Origin: Argentina anserina
Lineage: Eukaryota; Streptophyta; Magnoliopsida; Rosales; Rosaceae
Assembly (NCBI RefSeq): GCF_933775445.1
Contig: NC_065873.1
Location: 29,822,001-29,886,000, forward strand
Reading direction: 5' to 3'
DNA: 64,000 nt
The notes under the pieces are model-generated. The model was not told the origin of the DNA. It did not search any database and saw only the letters and a list, made by a program, of their open reading frames with translations. Shown here piece by piece: positions 11,742 to 24,866 of this stretch. The translations under genes were made by a program, and so were the position numbers. Every line of letters begins with the position of its first letter. Position 1 is the stretch's first letter.

Positions 11742-13621
11742 ATGACGGTGTTCCACTTCTTCAACTGCGCCATTCTGACGTTCGGTCCTCACGCCGTTTA
11801 CTACTCCGCTACTCCTCTGTAAGTCTCTCTCTCTCTCTGCTCTTCTTCTTTGGATCTGCTTCACCATTCACTCCAATCCCCGAATTCACTTCATCTTCAT
11901 CAGCCAAACCCTAACTCGATTTCTATACGACTCAACTAACTATATGTACTGTGCAGATCGGAGTATGATACACTCGGTACCTCCATCAAAACGGCTGTGG
12001 TTTATCTCGGAACAGCTCTACTCAAGGTGAGTGTTAATTCTCAAGGTTAATAGTCAAGAGCTCTGGAATTAGGTGCTAATGAAGATTCGGTTTGTTTTAA
12101 TTCTTGTGTGCAGCTTGTTTGTTTGGCTACTTTTCTCAAGGTGTCTGAGAATGAGAGCTTTGATCCATATCAGGTATTTTCTTCATTTGCTTTGTTATAT
12201 TAATTCCATGTAGAAATTCAAACTTCATTTGGTGGATGCAAGTTTTCGCTGTTTCGTATTTGTTACAGGTTGTTGTAGTTTTCAGTTATTGGCATTGTAA
12301 GAGATTCAGTTTGTAGTTGAATGTATCCTGTGTGGTAAATGAGAGTTAACTAAAGCTCGATTTGCAATTCGCGTCGAGTGTGGTTTTGAGTAGCAATTCA
12401 CGGATCGTTAATTGCTAGTTTTTGTTTTCAGGAATTGTTGAAAGCTTTGATTGGTTTCATAGATGTTGCTGGCCTTTACTTTGCTTTGACACAGTTGACC
12501 CACAGGAATATCTCTCAAACTCATAAGTTTCAAGCAGTGGGACTCGGTAAGTAGTACACTTTTGAAAAACCATAAAGAGGGAAAATCATGAGTTGTTTCA
12601 GTGTCTGGAATTATTCTGAAAGCCATATTTGACAGTATATTTTGTGTTGATGGTTTTTCTTTTACTATTCGCAGGTTGGGCATTTGCCGATTCTGTTCTG
12701 CATAGATTGGCGCCTCTGTGGGTGGGTGCTAGAGGACTAGAATTTACATGGGATTACATTCTCCAAGGTCTTGAGGCCAACGCAAATCTGGTATTACCTT
12801 AGTTTCTGTTGTTCTCATTTAGTTTCCATGTGCCAGCATCCTTAGTAATATAGACTGCTAACTACCAGTTGGAGAGTCCCAGAGTTCGTAATGAATTTCC
12901 TGTCGGTCATTTGAGTATGTGTGTCATAGCTCAATATATGATGGTTGAGGATTTAGTTTCTGTTAATCGTAAATCGTAGCTCACCTTTATTGTTTTTCCT
13001 TAAGTTAATTGTGTCTTGTATAGGGTGTTTAGGATTTAGGGTTCATCTTAGATCTTTGGAGTAGTATATTTTCTGTTTTATATTAATTAGTTTGCTCTTT
13101 ATTCAGGTTTTGAGCATATCCCTTGCTGCATTGGGATCTTTGATGTGGCTTCGCAAAAACAAGCCTAAGACACTAATTCCTATAATATACATCTGTGCTG
13201 GGATTGTGGCAACCATGCCATCTATCACAAGGTCTGCTACTTAGCTTTGCTAATTTCTACTATCATTTTACCAGAGAAAGAAAAAGAAAAACCCGATTAA
13301 CTGGTTAGACATGTTTATAATGTGTTACTATTTAGGCTGTAATCTTTCTCTTCTGCCCAACATCCTGTTCTTAGCTTGTTTCCCTTAACATTCTGATCAG
13401 TAGGGTTGGTCCTGTTCATACTTGCTACATATAAGAAATACGGTGGGCCTATTTAATATTTCTCCTTTCCTGTCTAACATAGTGATTGTTTGTGTAGCTA
13501 TCTAAGGCGTGGCCTAGGGTGGCACTTTCCGGAGGTTGTAGGATTTCAACTCTTTACTTCTCTGGTCATGGCGTTCATTAGTTGGCAGCTTTTTGCTGCT
13601 TGTCAGAGGCCCTCTGCCTGA
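11742..13621 (+). CDS. TMEM147: TMEM147 homologue, ER multipass membrane protein
   Basis: Seven exons: 11742-11818, 11957-12026, 12114-12173, 12432-12546, 12675-12790, 13107-13231 and 13498-13621. All borders are GT..AG and phases close, giving 228 residues. The protein starts MTVFHFFNCAILTFGPHAVY and contains SEYDT, LGWAFADSVLHR and the diagnostic PLWVGARGLEFTWDYI block, which align with animal TMEM147. It is hydrophobic throughout, with about seven membrane segments and no signal peptide. In animals TMEM147 is a subunit of the BOS (Nicalin-TMEM147-NOMO) complex that joins ribosome-associated translocons to insert multipass membrane proteins at the ER. The same role in plants is inferred. 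Length matches the family (about 224). The ATG is the first in the frame and lies in a C/G-rich leader. Confidence 0.92.
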
Positions 13622-14525
13622 AGCAACCAAGCACTGGCGCCTAACACTGGACTGTCAGTTGGGAATGGTCTTTAGATGAGAATAACCTCAGTTGTTCATG
13701 ACTTCATTCATGTGGTTACAATCTCGTGTCATTATTATAACGCCATTCTGATTCTGATATAGAGGTTATTCTCTTATGTCTAAATTGATCAGCGGATGCT
13801 TGGGAACTGAAGGGTATTCACCACAACTCTTGTATCAGTTTTGACTAGTAAAGTTACCAGGATTTGGATGAAGTTGAGATAATTAGGCTTGTGATTAATT
13901 TACAACATACTGCATAACTATTTGTTTATTTATTGTAAAAATTGTTCGACATATGTCGAATAAAGTCCGGGAGCAATAACCATGAACATAAAAGATCATC
14001 TGCAAAGGTACGCCCACAGAAAGATTAATGCATTAGTTGTTCGGCTCCAAATGAACACGTTCGGATCATCTTGTTCGACACATGTGAAATCTGGTTTTCC
14101 TGCCGTATTCGGGAAACAGTAGGTTCTCTAGGTTTACATTTTTCTCTGGCATCTGAATTGCCAAAGTTCTATACTATGGCTTTTTAAAATTATAATAGTA
14201 GTCTCAGGGTATAACACATCCCCAAAGCGTACTAGTCTCAGGGTCTTTGACAATCTAAACCAAATGGGAATAATATGACAGAAAAGGATGAAGTTTCCTT
14301 TTAAGTTTGATCAACATATTCACATTCATCACAGACAAGGATGATTGCCTGGTAGTCTTGTAGATGAAAAGGTCCGCATAGAGAGAATTTAGTTACCAGA
14401 CCTATCCACACATGATTAGAGCAGAATACTTGGAAATAGAAAAACTCGCCATACAAATGACTTCATGGATAGTTGAGCTTGAACCATGTATGTCAGAATG
14501 CACAAATTCTGGTAGATTACACTAG
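13622..14525. other. Convergent 3' region between TMEM147 and the B3 gene
   Basis: The two genes end toward each other here. I see 3' untranslated type sequence and AT-rich DNA, with no gene or clear repeat. Confidence 0.5.
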
Positions 14526-17244
14526 CTATACTGCATTAGTCAATGGTTCTCCAGTGTGATGATCAAACCCATTCTGATCAGCGGCAGAAATGTTTACTCG
14601 CATCTCGTGCTTACCAATAAGTTCAAAAATGCAGATATCTCCGATGTTGACATTATTTCCACGTACAAATGCCATCCACCCGCCACAGAAAGTATGCACC
14701 ACTCGCCCTTTTGAGTCTGGAACAGAGTTCACCGTCCAAGATTCCCCTTTCGAATTACGAAGCACGATCTCCGTTTTAAAGTTGGGTAAATATTCTGTGG
14801 AAAACTGGTATGGGATTTTCTGCAGAATGAATCAGTCCATAACTACCAGCCAGTGCCAAGAAACACTTCAAAATAAAAGTAGAAGCATGTGCATATATAG
14901 AAATACAAAACTCACCAATGTATATGACCCACTAATATTGAACTTCTTCATGATCTTGACAAAACTTGGAAAGCTAGAAGTGAAAGATTGAGTTGCCTTT
15001 TCTTCATCAAGAGTCAACCTCATTCTTAACTCCGATTTTGACCCTAGTTCATCTACAGCACTTTTTTTCCTCCGAGTAGCTGTCTCCAGTTCATGGTTCA
15101 GAAAAACAAGAAGTTAGAAACAAGTGCTGAAACCTGGCATCTTGCCATCCCTACACCACTTTTCATCACTTGTGCCAATTGCATATCAAAGCAATCGTAT
15201 CTGAATGTTAAAATTTAATTACCTCTGGGACATTAAAGAGTTCCTCAGCAAAATGAATAGCCAAAAACAAGAGCTTTCCAAATAAAAGTAGCACTCTAGA
15301 TAAACTTAAGGCTCATTTCATCCAAAGATGGCTCCACTTTCTAGTTTCTACCATGTAAGAGCTTGATTAAAAGAATGTAGTTGGAACCCTTACCCAGCTT
15401 TTTACTGGCTGTTTTTGTTTGAGCGCAAATTGTGCCTTTGGCAATAGATTTTGATGTACTTCCATGTTTCCTTGTTTCAGCCATCTCTATCTTCCTTAGG
15501 CTCTTTGTATGGACTTTCGGAGAGTTCCCCTTGACTTTCTTTGACAAACCTTTCAGAGGCAGCCCAGCACACAACTTACCCGACGTTTCTCCAGTTTGAA
15601 TATGGACACGAAATTCACACTCGCGTACCAGTTCAAAAATGCACATATCCCCTAGCTTTATGTCATTATAACGTACAAAAGCCATCCATCCTCCACACAG
15701 AGTATGACTTGTATGCACTCTTGTAGTTGGCACAGAATTGACAGTCCAACTTTCTCCTTTCAAATTTAGAAGGACAATCTTTACTTTACAGTTCGGTAGA
15801 TGTGCCACTGAAAATTTATAAGGAATATTCTGCAACGCATAAAGCAGTCAGTGAATCAGAATCACTACCCATGACCACACTTGCACGTAAGAGAAACTAT
15901 AAAAGCTACATGAACAAAACTAGAGGGAGTAACCCACCAAAGTATATGAACCACTGATGTTGAAACTTTTCATGATTCTCATGAAGTAAGGATTAGAGGA
16001 GCTAAATGATTGAGTTACTTCATGTGCCGGAGTCATCTGCATACAACCTCTATCCTTCAAATTATTCTGGATGGCTTGCTTTGCTTTGTATATGACAACA
16101 TCCAAACCTGCAAGAAAAAATTGAATGTTACAAGTTGCATCTGTTTTTATCATGAATATGGTACTATTAAGTCAACTTCAGCTGAATCTATACAATCACT
16201 TTAAGATAACTAACTCTAACTGCAAAACCCAATTTTACAAACAGATATGGGAAAGACAAAGCCAGGCTTTGCAGAATTATCAAGTGGCTAAAAGTTGCTT
16301 TTCTGTAGTATATACTCTAAAAATCAGTTGTACAACTTACCCGGAGTTTCATATGGTGTTGATTGCTGGAAAGAAGTTGATTCTTCAAATAACCTGTCAA
16401 GTCCACATCCTTCCTCCCTGGCCCTTTTCCGTCCGATAAGTTTTTCATGGTAGCTAGAATTTTGACCACATCGGGTATGAAACGCGGTTTCTTTCTCACA
16501 CGCAGTTTGATCAAAAACTTGCACAGTGAAATGCAACTCACCATCATATCTGAAAATCAAGAAGTCACCACATTCTAGGGAATGGTCACTCACAAATGCC
16601 GGCCAACCATAATGGAAAAACAAATCACCATTGTGTTCTATCAAGTGAACATTCCACACATTCCCGCTGGGACCAGACAACACAACAATCCCAGATGTTC
16701 TGCCTTCCATGTGAATCATAAATCTCTCAGGTATTTTCTGCAACACCACATTGCACTCATATCACCATCCATAACGAAACAGAAACCCAGGTAGACAGAT
16801 AAATAGGCTTCAATGAATATGGTAACCTACCATGGAATTTACAACAGAAAACCTAGTCTACCCACAATCACTGAAAAGAAACACTCTCAAAATGGGAATA
16901 AGATTTCACTCCTTAAGCTATAGGTTTGTAAATTCTTAATCTAACCAAAAACCTAGGTAGGAATTTCACATGAGAGACTAACATTGTTGTATATGATATA
17001 AAGCACACAGGTATTGAGTAAGATCAACATGTAATTTCAATACACCAACAGTTCTACATTGAAATTTCATATACAAATCAATTAGGAAATTTGATGCTCA
17101 AACCCTAATTGAGTAAGTAAGAACAAATATGAAAGAAAAAACAAGTAATACCAGCCGGTCTGAGCTCAAATCAGCAGAGAAGAAGGCAAAGAAGTGAGGC
17201 TTTCTCGGATTAGGCATCATTATCCTCAAAGCTACATCACCCAT
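14526..17244 (-). CDS. REM-type protein with three B3 DNA-binding domains
   Basis: Six exons on the minus strand: 17244-17152, 16737-16341, 16107-15938, 15829-15394, 15079-14916 and 14819-14526. Phases agree throughout, giving 517 residues. The first B3 domain (about 10-105) contains KIPERFM, VWNVHL and WPAFVSDHSLECGDFLIFRY. The second (about 205-300) and third (about 405-505) share SGSYTL, [KN]IPY[QK]FS, KGESWTVNSVP and CGGWMAFVR, so they are recent duplicates of each other. Each of these two is split over an exon pair with the same intron position. The linkers are basic (GRKRARE, KKVKGNS). B3 domains bind DNA, and REM/VRN1-like proteins act in flowering and reproductive meristems. The individual target is unknown. 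The start is the first ATG in frame with exon 1 (MGDVALRIMMPNPRKPHFF). Confidence 0.88.
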
Positions 17245-17423
17245 TTCTAAACTTAAACCACAAAAATAACCAAAATAAAGATTTTTATAAACCCTAAGAC
17301 CAAATCTATGCTTGCCCTACGATTTCGATTTCGATCACATAGGGCACACAGAGAGCATTGATAAAATTACAGGTAATTTCTAAGACATGAAAAAGGCAGA
17401 GGTTGATCGATCAGATAAGAACC

Positions 17424-17465
<42 letters not shown>

Positions 17466-18806
17466 TTGCCTGATTGGGCTTTAGAGCTAGCTTCTCTTTC
17501 TCCCACACTTGATTTTGCAGCACACGTGCGAACTCGAGCAAGTGATGCAACGTGGATTTCACGCGGGCTAGATCGCGTGACACTGTATGAGCTGAAGACA
17601 AGCTATTACACGTGTTGTGGCAGGGACAATTGAATGCTTTGAAGACTGAAGTACAATGTGTTGTGTTGCAATCGTGGACTGTGAACCAATAAGAATTCGC
17701 CGCGTGTGCGGATGATTTCACCAGCACACTTGGGTTGGGTTTGCACAAAACATTTTAGTCTGCAGTTGTTGTATTGGGTTTAAAAGTTGCTATCAGAATT
17801 TCTTAAGCGCTGTTGTATTAACTTTTAGTCTAGGAAACTTTTACATTACCCGTCATTGTTGAAACAAATACCCAATCTCTTTGTTAAGTGATATAAGTTA
17901 TTGATGCCACCTTCTTGACAATTAAAATTTTGAGAGAAGAAGTTAGATAAATTAATGTAAAATCTTCATACTTCAAAAGTTTAGATTTTCAATATGAAAC
18001 TATTATAATTTTAATTATCGAGATTAAGTTAATGAATCTCTCTTAAACGTAAGACAAAATCTATCGACAACTATTTTTTAATCCGCAAAATTAAATCAGC
18101 TTTAAACAACTCTAAATGAATCATATTTTCTTAAATCGTTGTTTCAAATATACAATTTCTAGTATGGATAAAATAAGTCAACACCCTAAATTAGTCCAAG
18201 TTATCTGAAATTTTGACGCTCAGTGTCTTTGTTGCTCAACATGAAACTTATAAGTTTAAAAAAAAAAAAAAACTAGAAGCAGCATAAGAGTATGGTTGGC
18301 AAGTTGATCGGCAACGGCAACCACCGCCTGCCGCCTCAAACAATAAGACAAGCTCTCGAATCCCTGTCACTTGTTAGTCTACTCTCTATTTCCAACACGT
18401 CCATCTCCTCAAAGAGTTACAATGTTGTATCATACAAAACCAGAGTGACACTGAGATATAGGGAAAAAGCCAAAACGGGAATCCCTGTAATGAACATAAA
18501 AGCAAATACTAAAGATTCAGAAGTGCCAATAACGTCCTAGCTGGGCATATTATCCACCACATTTCACTTTGTGTTCTTTCTTATTATAATCAATCCCTTA
18601 TTATCTCACTGTCACCAATTTGATTAATAACCTTTCCTTTTCAGCAAATATTATTCATCCCCTGCAATTTGTAACCTCCATTTCTGTTCTGTTATCAGTC
18701 TTTGCTGCTGTTTATATTGGGACTAGCTTCACAGTACATCAGGAATGAAAACGCATCATCCCATTTCCTTAGTTTCAAGTTTCCACTAAGAGTGTCAAAA
18801 TCATAT
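17245..18806. other. Divergent intergenic region between the B3 gene and ent-kaurene oxidase
   Basis: The two genes are transcribed away from each other, so this 1.56 kb should hold both promoters. It contains a long (GA)n tract about 180 bases upstream of the B3 start and otherwise AT-rich DNA. Open frames at 17380-17748 and 18292-18540 are not recognisable. Confidence 0.55.
17426..17462. repeat. (GA)n microsatellite in the B3 gene promoter
   Basis: About eighteen uninterrupted GA repeats. Read toward the B3 gene it is a CT tract. Likely polymorphic. Confidence 0.95.
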
Positions 18807-21524
18807 ATGGCCACCCTCCACCAATTCCTCCTTGAAATCAGAGCAGTTCCCTTTGCCACCCCTTTATTTCTTGCCGCTGTGTCTTGGCTCTTCTTGTATT
18901 ACATCCGAGTTTCTTACTTTACCAACAAAAAGATGAGCAATACTTTTGTCAATCTCCCTCCTGTTCCAGGTCTGCCTTGATTTGCATGTCTTTTTTGTTT
19001 GTTTGTTTCGGAATTCGGATCATATGGTATTCTCAGCTCAACTGTTGATTTTTTGGGTTTATATGAAATGATGGCTGATTTTGCAGTGGTTCCTGGGCTT
19101 CCGGTGATCGGGAATTTGCTGCAACTCAAGGAGAAGAAGCCGTACATGACTTTCACGAGGTGGGCTGAGGAGTATGGCCCTATCTATTCCATCAAGACTG
19201 GGGCTTCCACCATGGTCGTTCTCAATAACTCCGAAGTTGCCAAAGAGGTGAACTTTACTTAATTTACTGTTTGTTCTGCTGATCTAAAACCAAAAGAAAA
19301 TAGAGCGGGTTTTGGTTTGTATGTGACATTTGAATTTCGTTTAAATTGTTGAACGCAAGAGCAGGTTTTTGGTTGAAAGTTGGTTGAGCTCACACTCTGA
19401 TATATACTCGCAAATAAAAAACTAAACTCTCTGAAACTAATGCAAAAAAGTAGAAATATGTAGACAGTAACTGACTGACTGTGGTAATTAATCAGCTCTC
19501 AAAAGAAAGACTGAATCGGTCAAGTGGCAAATGATGTAAGTGATTGTAAGAGTCAAAATTAAGAGTAATCAGAAATTACATGTATATCTTTGAATTAGGA
19601 TTAACAAATTCTCTTCTTTTTTATTTTTTTATGGGGCTTCCAATATGTTCATGCTTGATAAACAATTGATATGGAGCTGGTTTCATACATAGGATAATGT
19701 TACTGCTATGAAATCAGATTGTTTATTTGTCAAATCTTCTTCCTATTGTAATCACTGCAATGTTGTTTCAGGCCATGGTGACCAGATATTCCTCCATCTC
19801 AACCAGAAAGCTATCAAATGCACTAAAGATTCTTACTGATGATAAGTGTATGGTTGCAATAAGTGACTACAATGAATTTCACAAGATGGTCAAGCGATAC
19901 ATACTCGCAAATGTTCTTGGAGCCAATGCTCAGGTAAATTGTTATAGTTATATTTTTGTTCTTTTTTGTTTATGCCCTGATCTTGTTCCTATACTCTGGT
20001 GCATGTTGTTATAAGTTATAACTGCATTTATAAATTATCAGAAGCGACACCGGAGCAACAGAGATATCTTGAGAGATAATGTTTTGAGCCAATTGCATTC
20101 TCAAGTGAAGAGTTCTCCTCAAGAAGCTGTGAATTTTAGAAGAGTTTTTGAGTCAGAACTCTTTGGACTTGCACTGAAGCAGGTGATTTGTTTAAACTTT
20201 GTACTTTCTGTAATTATGTTTCCTGGACATGGAATATAATTAATCCGAAAATCAGAAATTTAGTATTAACATGCTAGGGTTATGCAGGCCTTTGGAAAGG
20301 ACATAGAAAAGCCCATTTATGTGGAGGAACTTGGCACATCACTTTCAAGAGATGAGATCTTTAAGGTTCTAGTGCTTGACATTATGGAGGGTGCAATTGA
20401 GGTTGATTGGAGAGATTTCTTCCCTTACCTGAGATGGATTCCTAATAAGGCCATGGAAACAAAAATTCAGCGACTCTATTCCCGCAGGAAAGCAGTGATG
20501 ACTGCCCTGATCAATGAGCAGAAGAAGCGAATTGCTTCAGGAGAGGTGTCAATCCTTTTCTGTTCTTTCTTCTCAAATTAATGCAGACTCGTTAATTTTT
20601 GAAGCGTTGCATTAGTTGTTTGTCTAACTTGACTGATTATGAAACAGGAAATCAATTGTTATATCGACTACTTGCTTTGCGAAGGGAAAACACTGACAAT
20701 GGATCAAATAATTATGTTGCTGTGGGAGACTGTTATTGAAACAGCAGATACTACAATGGTTACAACAGAATGGGCTATGTATGAAATTGCTAAAGATCTG
20801 AAACGACAGGTTTATTTCAGTTCTCTCATTTACTGGTCTGAAAGTTAATGCAATAATTTTTGTTGTTTTTGTTGAATTTGTAACTGATATGATTGCCTGC
20901 CTCTATGTATCTGTATCAATTAGGATCATCTCTATCAAGAAATCCAAAAGGTATGTGGTTCGGAGATAGTGACAGAGGAAAAGTTGTCCCAGCTGCCGTA
21001 CCTGAATGCAGTTTTCCATGAAACTCTAAGGAAGCACAGTCCGGCTGCATTAGTTCCTTTAAGATATGCACATGAAGATACCCAACTAGGGGGTTACTAC
21101 ATTCCTGCTGGAACTGAGGTTCGAAATTATTTCCTTCTGGCTTTTTGATCTTTTTCTTTGAATGTACAGTTTATTGTTATTAGTTCTTTTAGTAACACTT
21201 AATGCTGTGCAGATTGCAATAAACATATATGGGTGTAACATGGACAAGCACCAATGGGAAAGCCCCGGGGAATGGAAGCCAGAAAGATTTTTAGACCCGA
21301 AATACGATCCAATGGATTTGTACAAGACCATGGCTTTTGGGGCAGGAAAAAGGGTATGTGCTGGTTCCCTTCAGGCAATGTTAATAGCATGCCCGACGAT
21401 CGGTAGGCTGGTGCAGGAGTTTGAGTGGAATTTGAGAGCTGGGGAAGAAGAAAATGTAGATACCGTTGGGCTGACCACTCACAAACGTGATCCAATGCAT
21501 GCGATCCTGAAGCCAAGGAGTTAG
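18807..21524 (+). CDS. KO (CYP701A): ent-kaurene oxidase, cytochrome P450 CYP701A
   Basis: Eight exons: 18807-18969, 19087-19247, 19772-19933, 20042-20182, 20288-20545, 20648-20809, 20924-21118 and 21213-21524, giving 517 residues (family about 510). The N-terminus has one membrane anchor ([18 protein letters not shown]), then the proline-rich [20 protein letters not shown] hinge typical of CYP701A. P450 motifs are all present: I-helix ETADTT (326-331), K-helix ETLR (382-385), PERF (437-440) and the heme loop [10 protein letters not shown] with ligand Cys463. KO oxidises ent-kaurene in three steps to ent-kaurenoic acid, the plastid-envelope/ER step of gibberellin synthesis. I chose the ATG at 18807 because [11 protein letters not shown] leads straight into the anchor. 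An in-frame ATG at 18702 would add 35 residues. No lesions are seen. Confidence 0.95.
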
Positions 21525-22180
21525 TCATTCTCTGTAGGCAAGTAAGCCACAGTCGACATGGATTCTGTGATCGTCATCCCCATAATCGCCGGTGGCCGAA
21601 GCTATGCTCAAGTTAGTGGACTCTTTTGTGTTTTCAGTTTGTTATGGCCAGTTTTCACAGCCAAACTGGACAAACTTTGTTGCTATGGCAGCTATTCAAA
21701 TAAGTTGAGAGTAATTTTAAATGTTTTCACAGGTGAAAATTTTTAAATAGACACATCTCTATTGGTTTTCAGAGATATATTAGCATCCTTATTGCTTTTA
21801 ATCTGGTCTAATCTTCAGTTGCGCCTCTTTTTTGTTCAATAATCTTGCCCATGGATACGTATTAATGTCAGTTCTCGACACTTGGTTGGGAAGAAACTCT
21901 ATAAGTTTAAGCTGCTGAGTGAAGTATCAAGTATGAATGGATTGAGACTGAGTAACTAGTTATTATCATCATGGTAATACTAGTCTCTATAAACTTTATG
22001 TCTGGCCGAAACAAGTAGATCTTAGACTCATTTCATTCCTGAGGCATATACACTGAAAATCTTAGCTAATATATGATTCCTTAACCATTCAGATTAGCAG
22101 ATTAGGAGTGCTGATCACCTGGTCAACTGTTGAGCATTAGGTGGCGCTCAACAGTCGTCCAATCTGACTGTTTGATTAGA
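21525..22180. other. Downstream region of ent-kaurene oxidase
   Basis: 3' untranslated and intergenic DNA. A 62-codon frame starting at 21558 resembles nothing known. No repeat was recognised before the TRIM-like element. Confidence 0.5.
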
Positions 22181-22727
22181 TGTTGGAGAGGAGAGATCCC
22201 ACAACTAAAAAGTGACAAAGAAAATAAAACTTATAAGTGGGTGGATAATAACCAATTGTACTGAGGCCTTTTGTAATTAAAACCCAACACCTGTGAGGTG
22301 GCTAAGTTGGGATAATATCGGTACAGTTGGTCCACGGGCCACGCTTGTCGCTGTTTAACTGGTATCAGAGCGGGTCCCTCTCCAGTCGCGCCTCCAATCT
22401 TTCGTGGGCCTGAGTTGGGTGCCACTTTGTCATGTCATCGGAGGATTTCCGATTGGATAACCACTAAGTGTCGTTAGTTACTGGACCTGTATGTGGGATG
22501 TTAATCTGGCACGTGCAGACCTAAAAATTAGGTTGCACGTGAGGGAGCGTGTTGGAGAGGAGATATCTCACATCTAAGAAGTGACAAAGAAAATAAAGGT
22601 TATAAGTTGGTGGATAATAACCAATTGTACCGAGGCCTTTTGTGATTAAAACCCAACACATGTGAGGTGGCTAAGTTAGGACAATATCGGTACAGTTGGT
22701 CCACGGGTCACGTTTGTCGCTGTTTAA
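22181..22727 (+). mobile_element. TRIM-type miniature LTR retrotransposon, ~547 bp
   Basis: Two direct repeats of 178 bp, 22181-22358 and 22550-22727, both start TGTTGGAGAGGAGA and end GTCGCTGTTTAA. They differ at roughly 10% of positions. Right after the first repeat is TGGTATCAGAGC (22360-22371), the primer-binding site matching plant initiator tRNA-Met. Just before the second repeat is GTGAGGGAGCG, a purine-rich tract for plus-strand priming. The ~190-bp interior has no coding capacity, so the element depends on proteins from autonomous elements. The flanks TTAGA (22176-22180) and CTAGA (22730-22734) may be an eroded 5-bp target duplication. The LTRs lack a clean CA end. Confidence 0.87.
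22360..22371 (+). other. Primer-binding site for initiator tRNA-Met in the TRIM
   Basis: TGGTATCAGAGC is complementary to the 3' end of plant initiator methionine tRNA and begins one base after the left LTR. It fixes the element's orientation as plus. Confidence 0.9.
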
Positions 22728-22734
22728 TACTAGA

Positions 22735-24866
22735 CATTGGCTCAGTGTATACCGATAGTGATGGGAGGGAATCTTGATTGAGAGGGCCAGGCCCGACCCA
22801 CTTTGAAATGGGCTTTGACGTTCATAACTTCACATAACGTCCGGAGATAGAGCTCAGAAATCCGACACTGGTGGAGTAGGCGGTGACAGACTGAGTGAAG
22901 TGACGAGTGAGCTATAATTAGTGAGAATCCCCTGTCTTTTACGCTTCCGTTGTTGGAAGTTGTGGGCGTTCGAGTTGCTTTGGTGGCTCGGTGTCGACCA
23001 TTTTTTCCCGCATGAAGTTGTGGATTCTACCAGCATGTGTGGTTCTATGTGTGGTTCTTTCTTATCTTTCCGGACGCCCTCCTTGATTGAACTAGTACCG
23101 GGTTTGGATCTGACGTTCGGGTTCAAATTTATGTTCTTGTCATTTTTTGTTTTATTTTTTATTAGTTAAGTTGTGTCGCTACATATTTCCTTAAATTAGC
23201 TCGTCTTTTTATTAGATTTTATCTCAAACTCGAAAGTAAATGAATTAACTTTCGATTTTAAAAAAATGTAGGTAAGCCCAAAGGGTAGAGGTAGGCTAGG
23301 CTAGTGTGGAAACTAGAAAAGGAGCGAGAATAGGAATAGGACTAGACTATCGTATTGGCAGAAGAGAACAGTGAGTTCTGTCTGGGCATAGCTTGCCTCC
23401 CACGCTGCCCTGACACCCATCATATTGTCCCTTCTCCATTTCCCTATTTTTATTTTCTGGTGAGAACACAAACTTGACTTCTATGTCTGAACTTGGGTTG
23501 CCCGCAAAGGTTTTACCCTCCCTTCTATTATTTTCTCCTCGTTACTGAAAAAGTACGTTTTTTTAACAATAAAAAAAAGTAGATAAGTAGTGAGATTTTT
23601 TTTTCAGTTTTAAGACGTTTTCTATTTTAGGTCTGAAAGCAAATCCACCATAGGACAACTCCTAATGTTTTACGGTGGTACACTGTTGCATACTGAAGTA
23701 CAGAGATAAATCTAGAAATCGGGACTTAGGGTATCTCCACGACTAAAGATAATACCTCCGGTTTGGGAGTAATCTTTGACGGTGGACCATGTGAAATGGT
23801 TCTAACCCATAATTTCACCGGGTGTCCTGGCCACAGTAATATCTTCAATCCCCAAACTCAGGCCTATATTATGACCGAGTTAGAAACAAATAGATGTGTA
23901 ATGACTCCATTAAAGATCGAACCCATGACTAATATCACGTTTAAACTCTAATGAAATAGTTGCCGCGGTTAGAAAACACTACAGCACACCCCATAATTTT
24001 AATGAGAACATATTTAAACCAACAACAAAAGAATTGAACTAAATTATCGATATAGTTTTATCTTGTGTATATATTAACTTTAGAGAATGAACTCCACACA
24101 CGAAAGTGTGTAAATCACATAGATATTAATTTTCAATGTCATTATTATTTCTTGACATCGTTGTAGCGGTTGAATAATGTGAACATTTATTATCTCGGTT
24201 TATGAATAATTGATGTTATTTACTCGACTGAGATTCATATTTTTGTCGGTTTTTTTGGTGATGATATTTTTGTCGGTTTTTTTGGTCGGTTTTTTTGGTG
24301 ATGATATTTTTGTCGGTTTAGTTATACAAAATGACTTGTTCTGTATAAATACCTCATTATTTTCTCATCAATGTGGCAATAAAAGAAGAAGAAATAAAAG
24401 ACAAAATTATGAAAAGAACATAGTACTGTGTTCTCAGTTTCTCACTGATGGTCTGATTCGTTTTGCGAGAAGAGATGGAGTAAGATTCACGCCACCACCT
24501 ATTGCCCAGCATAAGCCTACACTCCAGCTACTACTAGCTCATATCACATTTACCCATCACCGCACAATTCCTGCACCAATCACTATTCACCACGACAAAC
24601 ATCCCCAGTGAATTAGGGGATAAGTACTAACAGTTAAATTTATTTAAACCCTCGACAGTGCAGTTAAAATAGTGGCGACTGGAGACTGACCCACACGTTG
24701 CGCCACCGTGAATGTCGTACGTACACACCAAACCACACCACCACTCAACTCCGTCTACCTCCCTTAAATATATAAAACCCCTCCTTCCTTCACATCCCAC
24801 TTTTTTATTTCTCCACAAAACCAAACCCAAACAGTTTCACTCTTCACATTCACCAACCTAGTCACC
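22735..24866. other. Intergenic DNA and Dof promoter
   Basis: No gene recognised. The frame at 22921-23169 is rich in Leu, Phe and Trp but matches no family. At 24240-24325 a short sequence, GGTTTTTTTGGTGATGATATTTTTGTC, is repeated in tandem with one partial copy. The last ~200 bases are CA-rich and carry the Dof TATA box. Confidence 0.5.
24769..24776 (+). promoter_or_regulatory. TATA box of the Dof gene
   Basis: TATATAAA in CTTAAATATATAAAACCCC, 91 bases before the translation start. The C-rich, ACC-rich sequence after it is typical of a short plant 5' leader. Confidence 0.6.
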
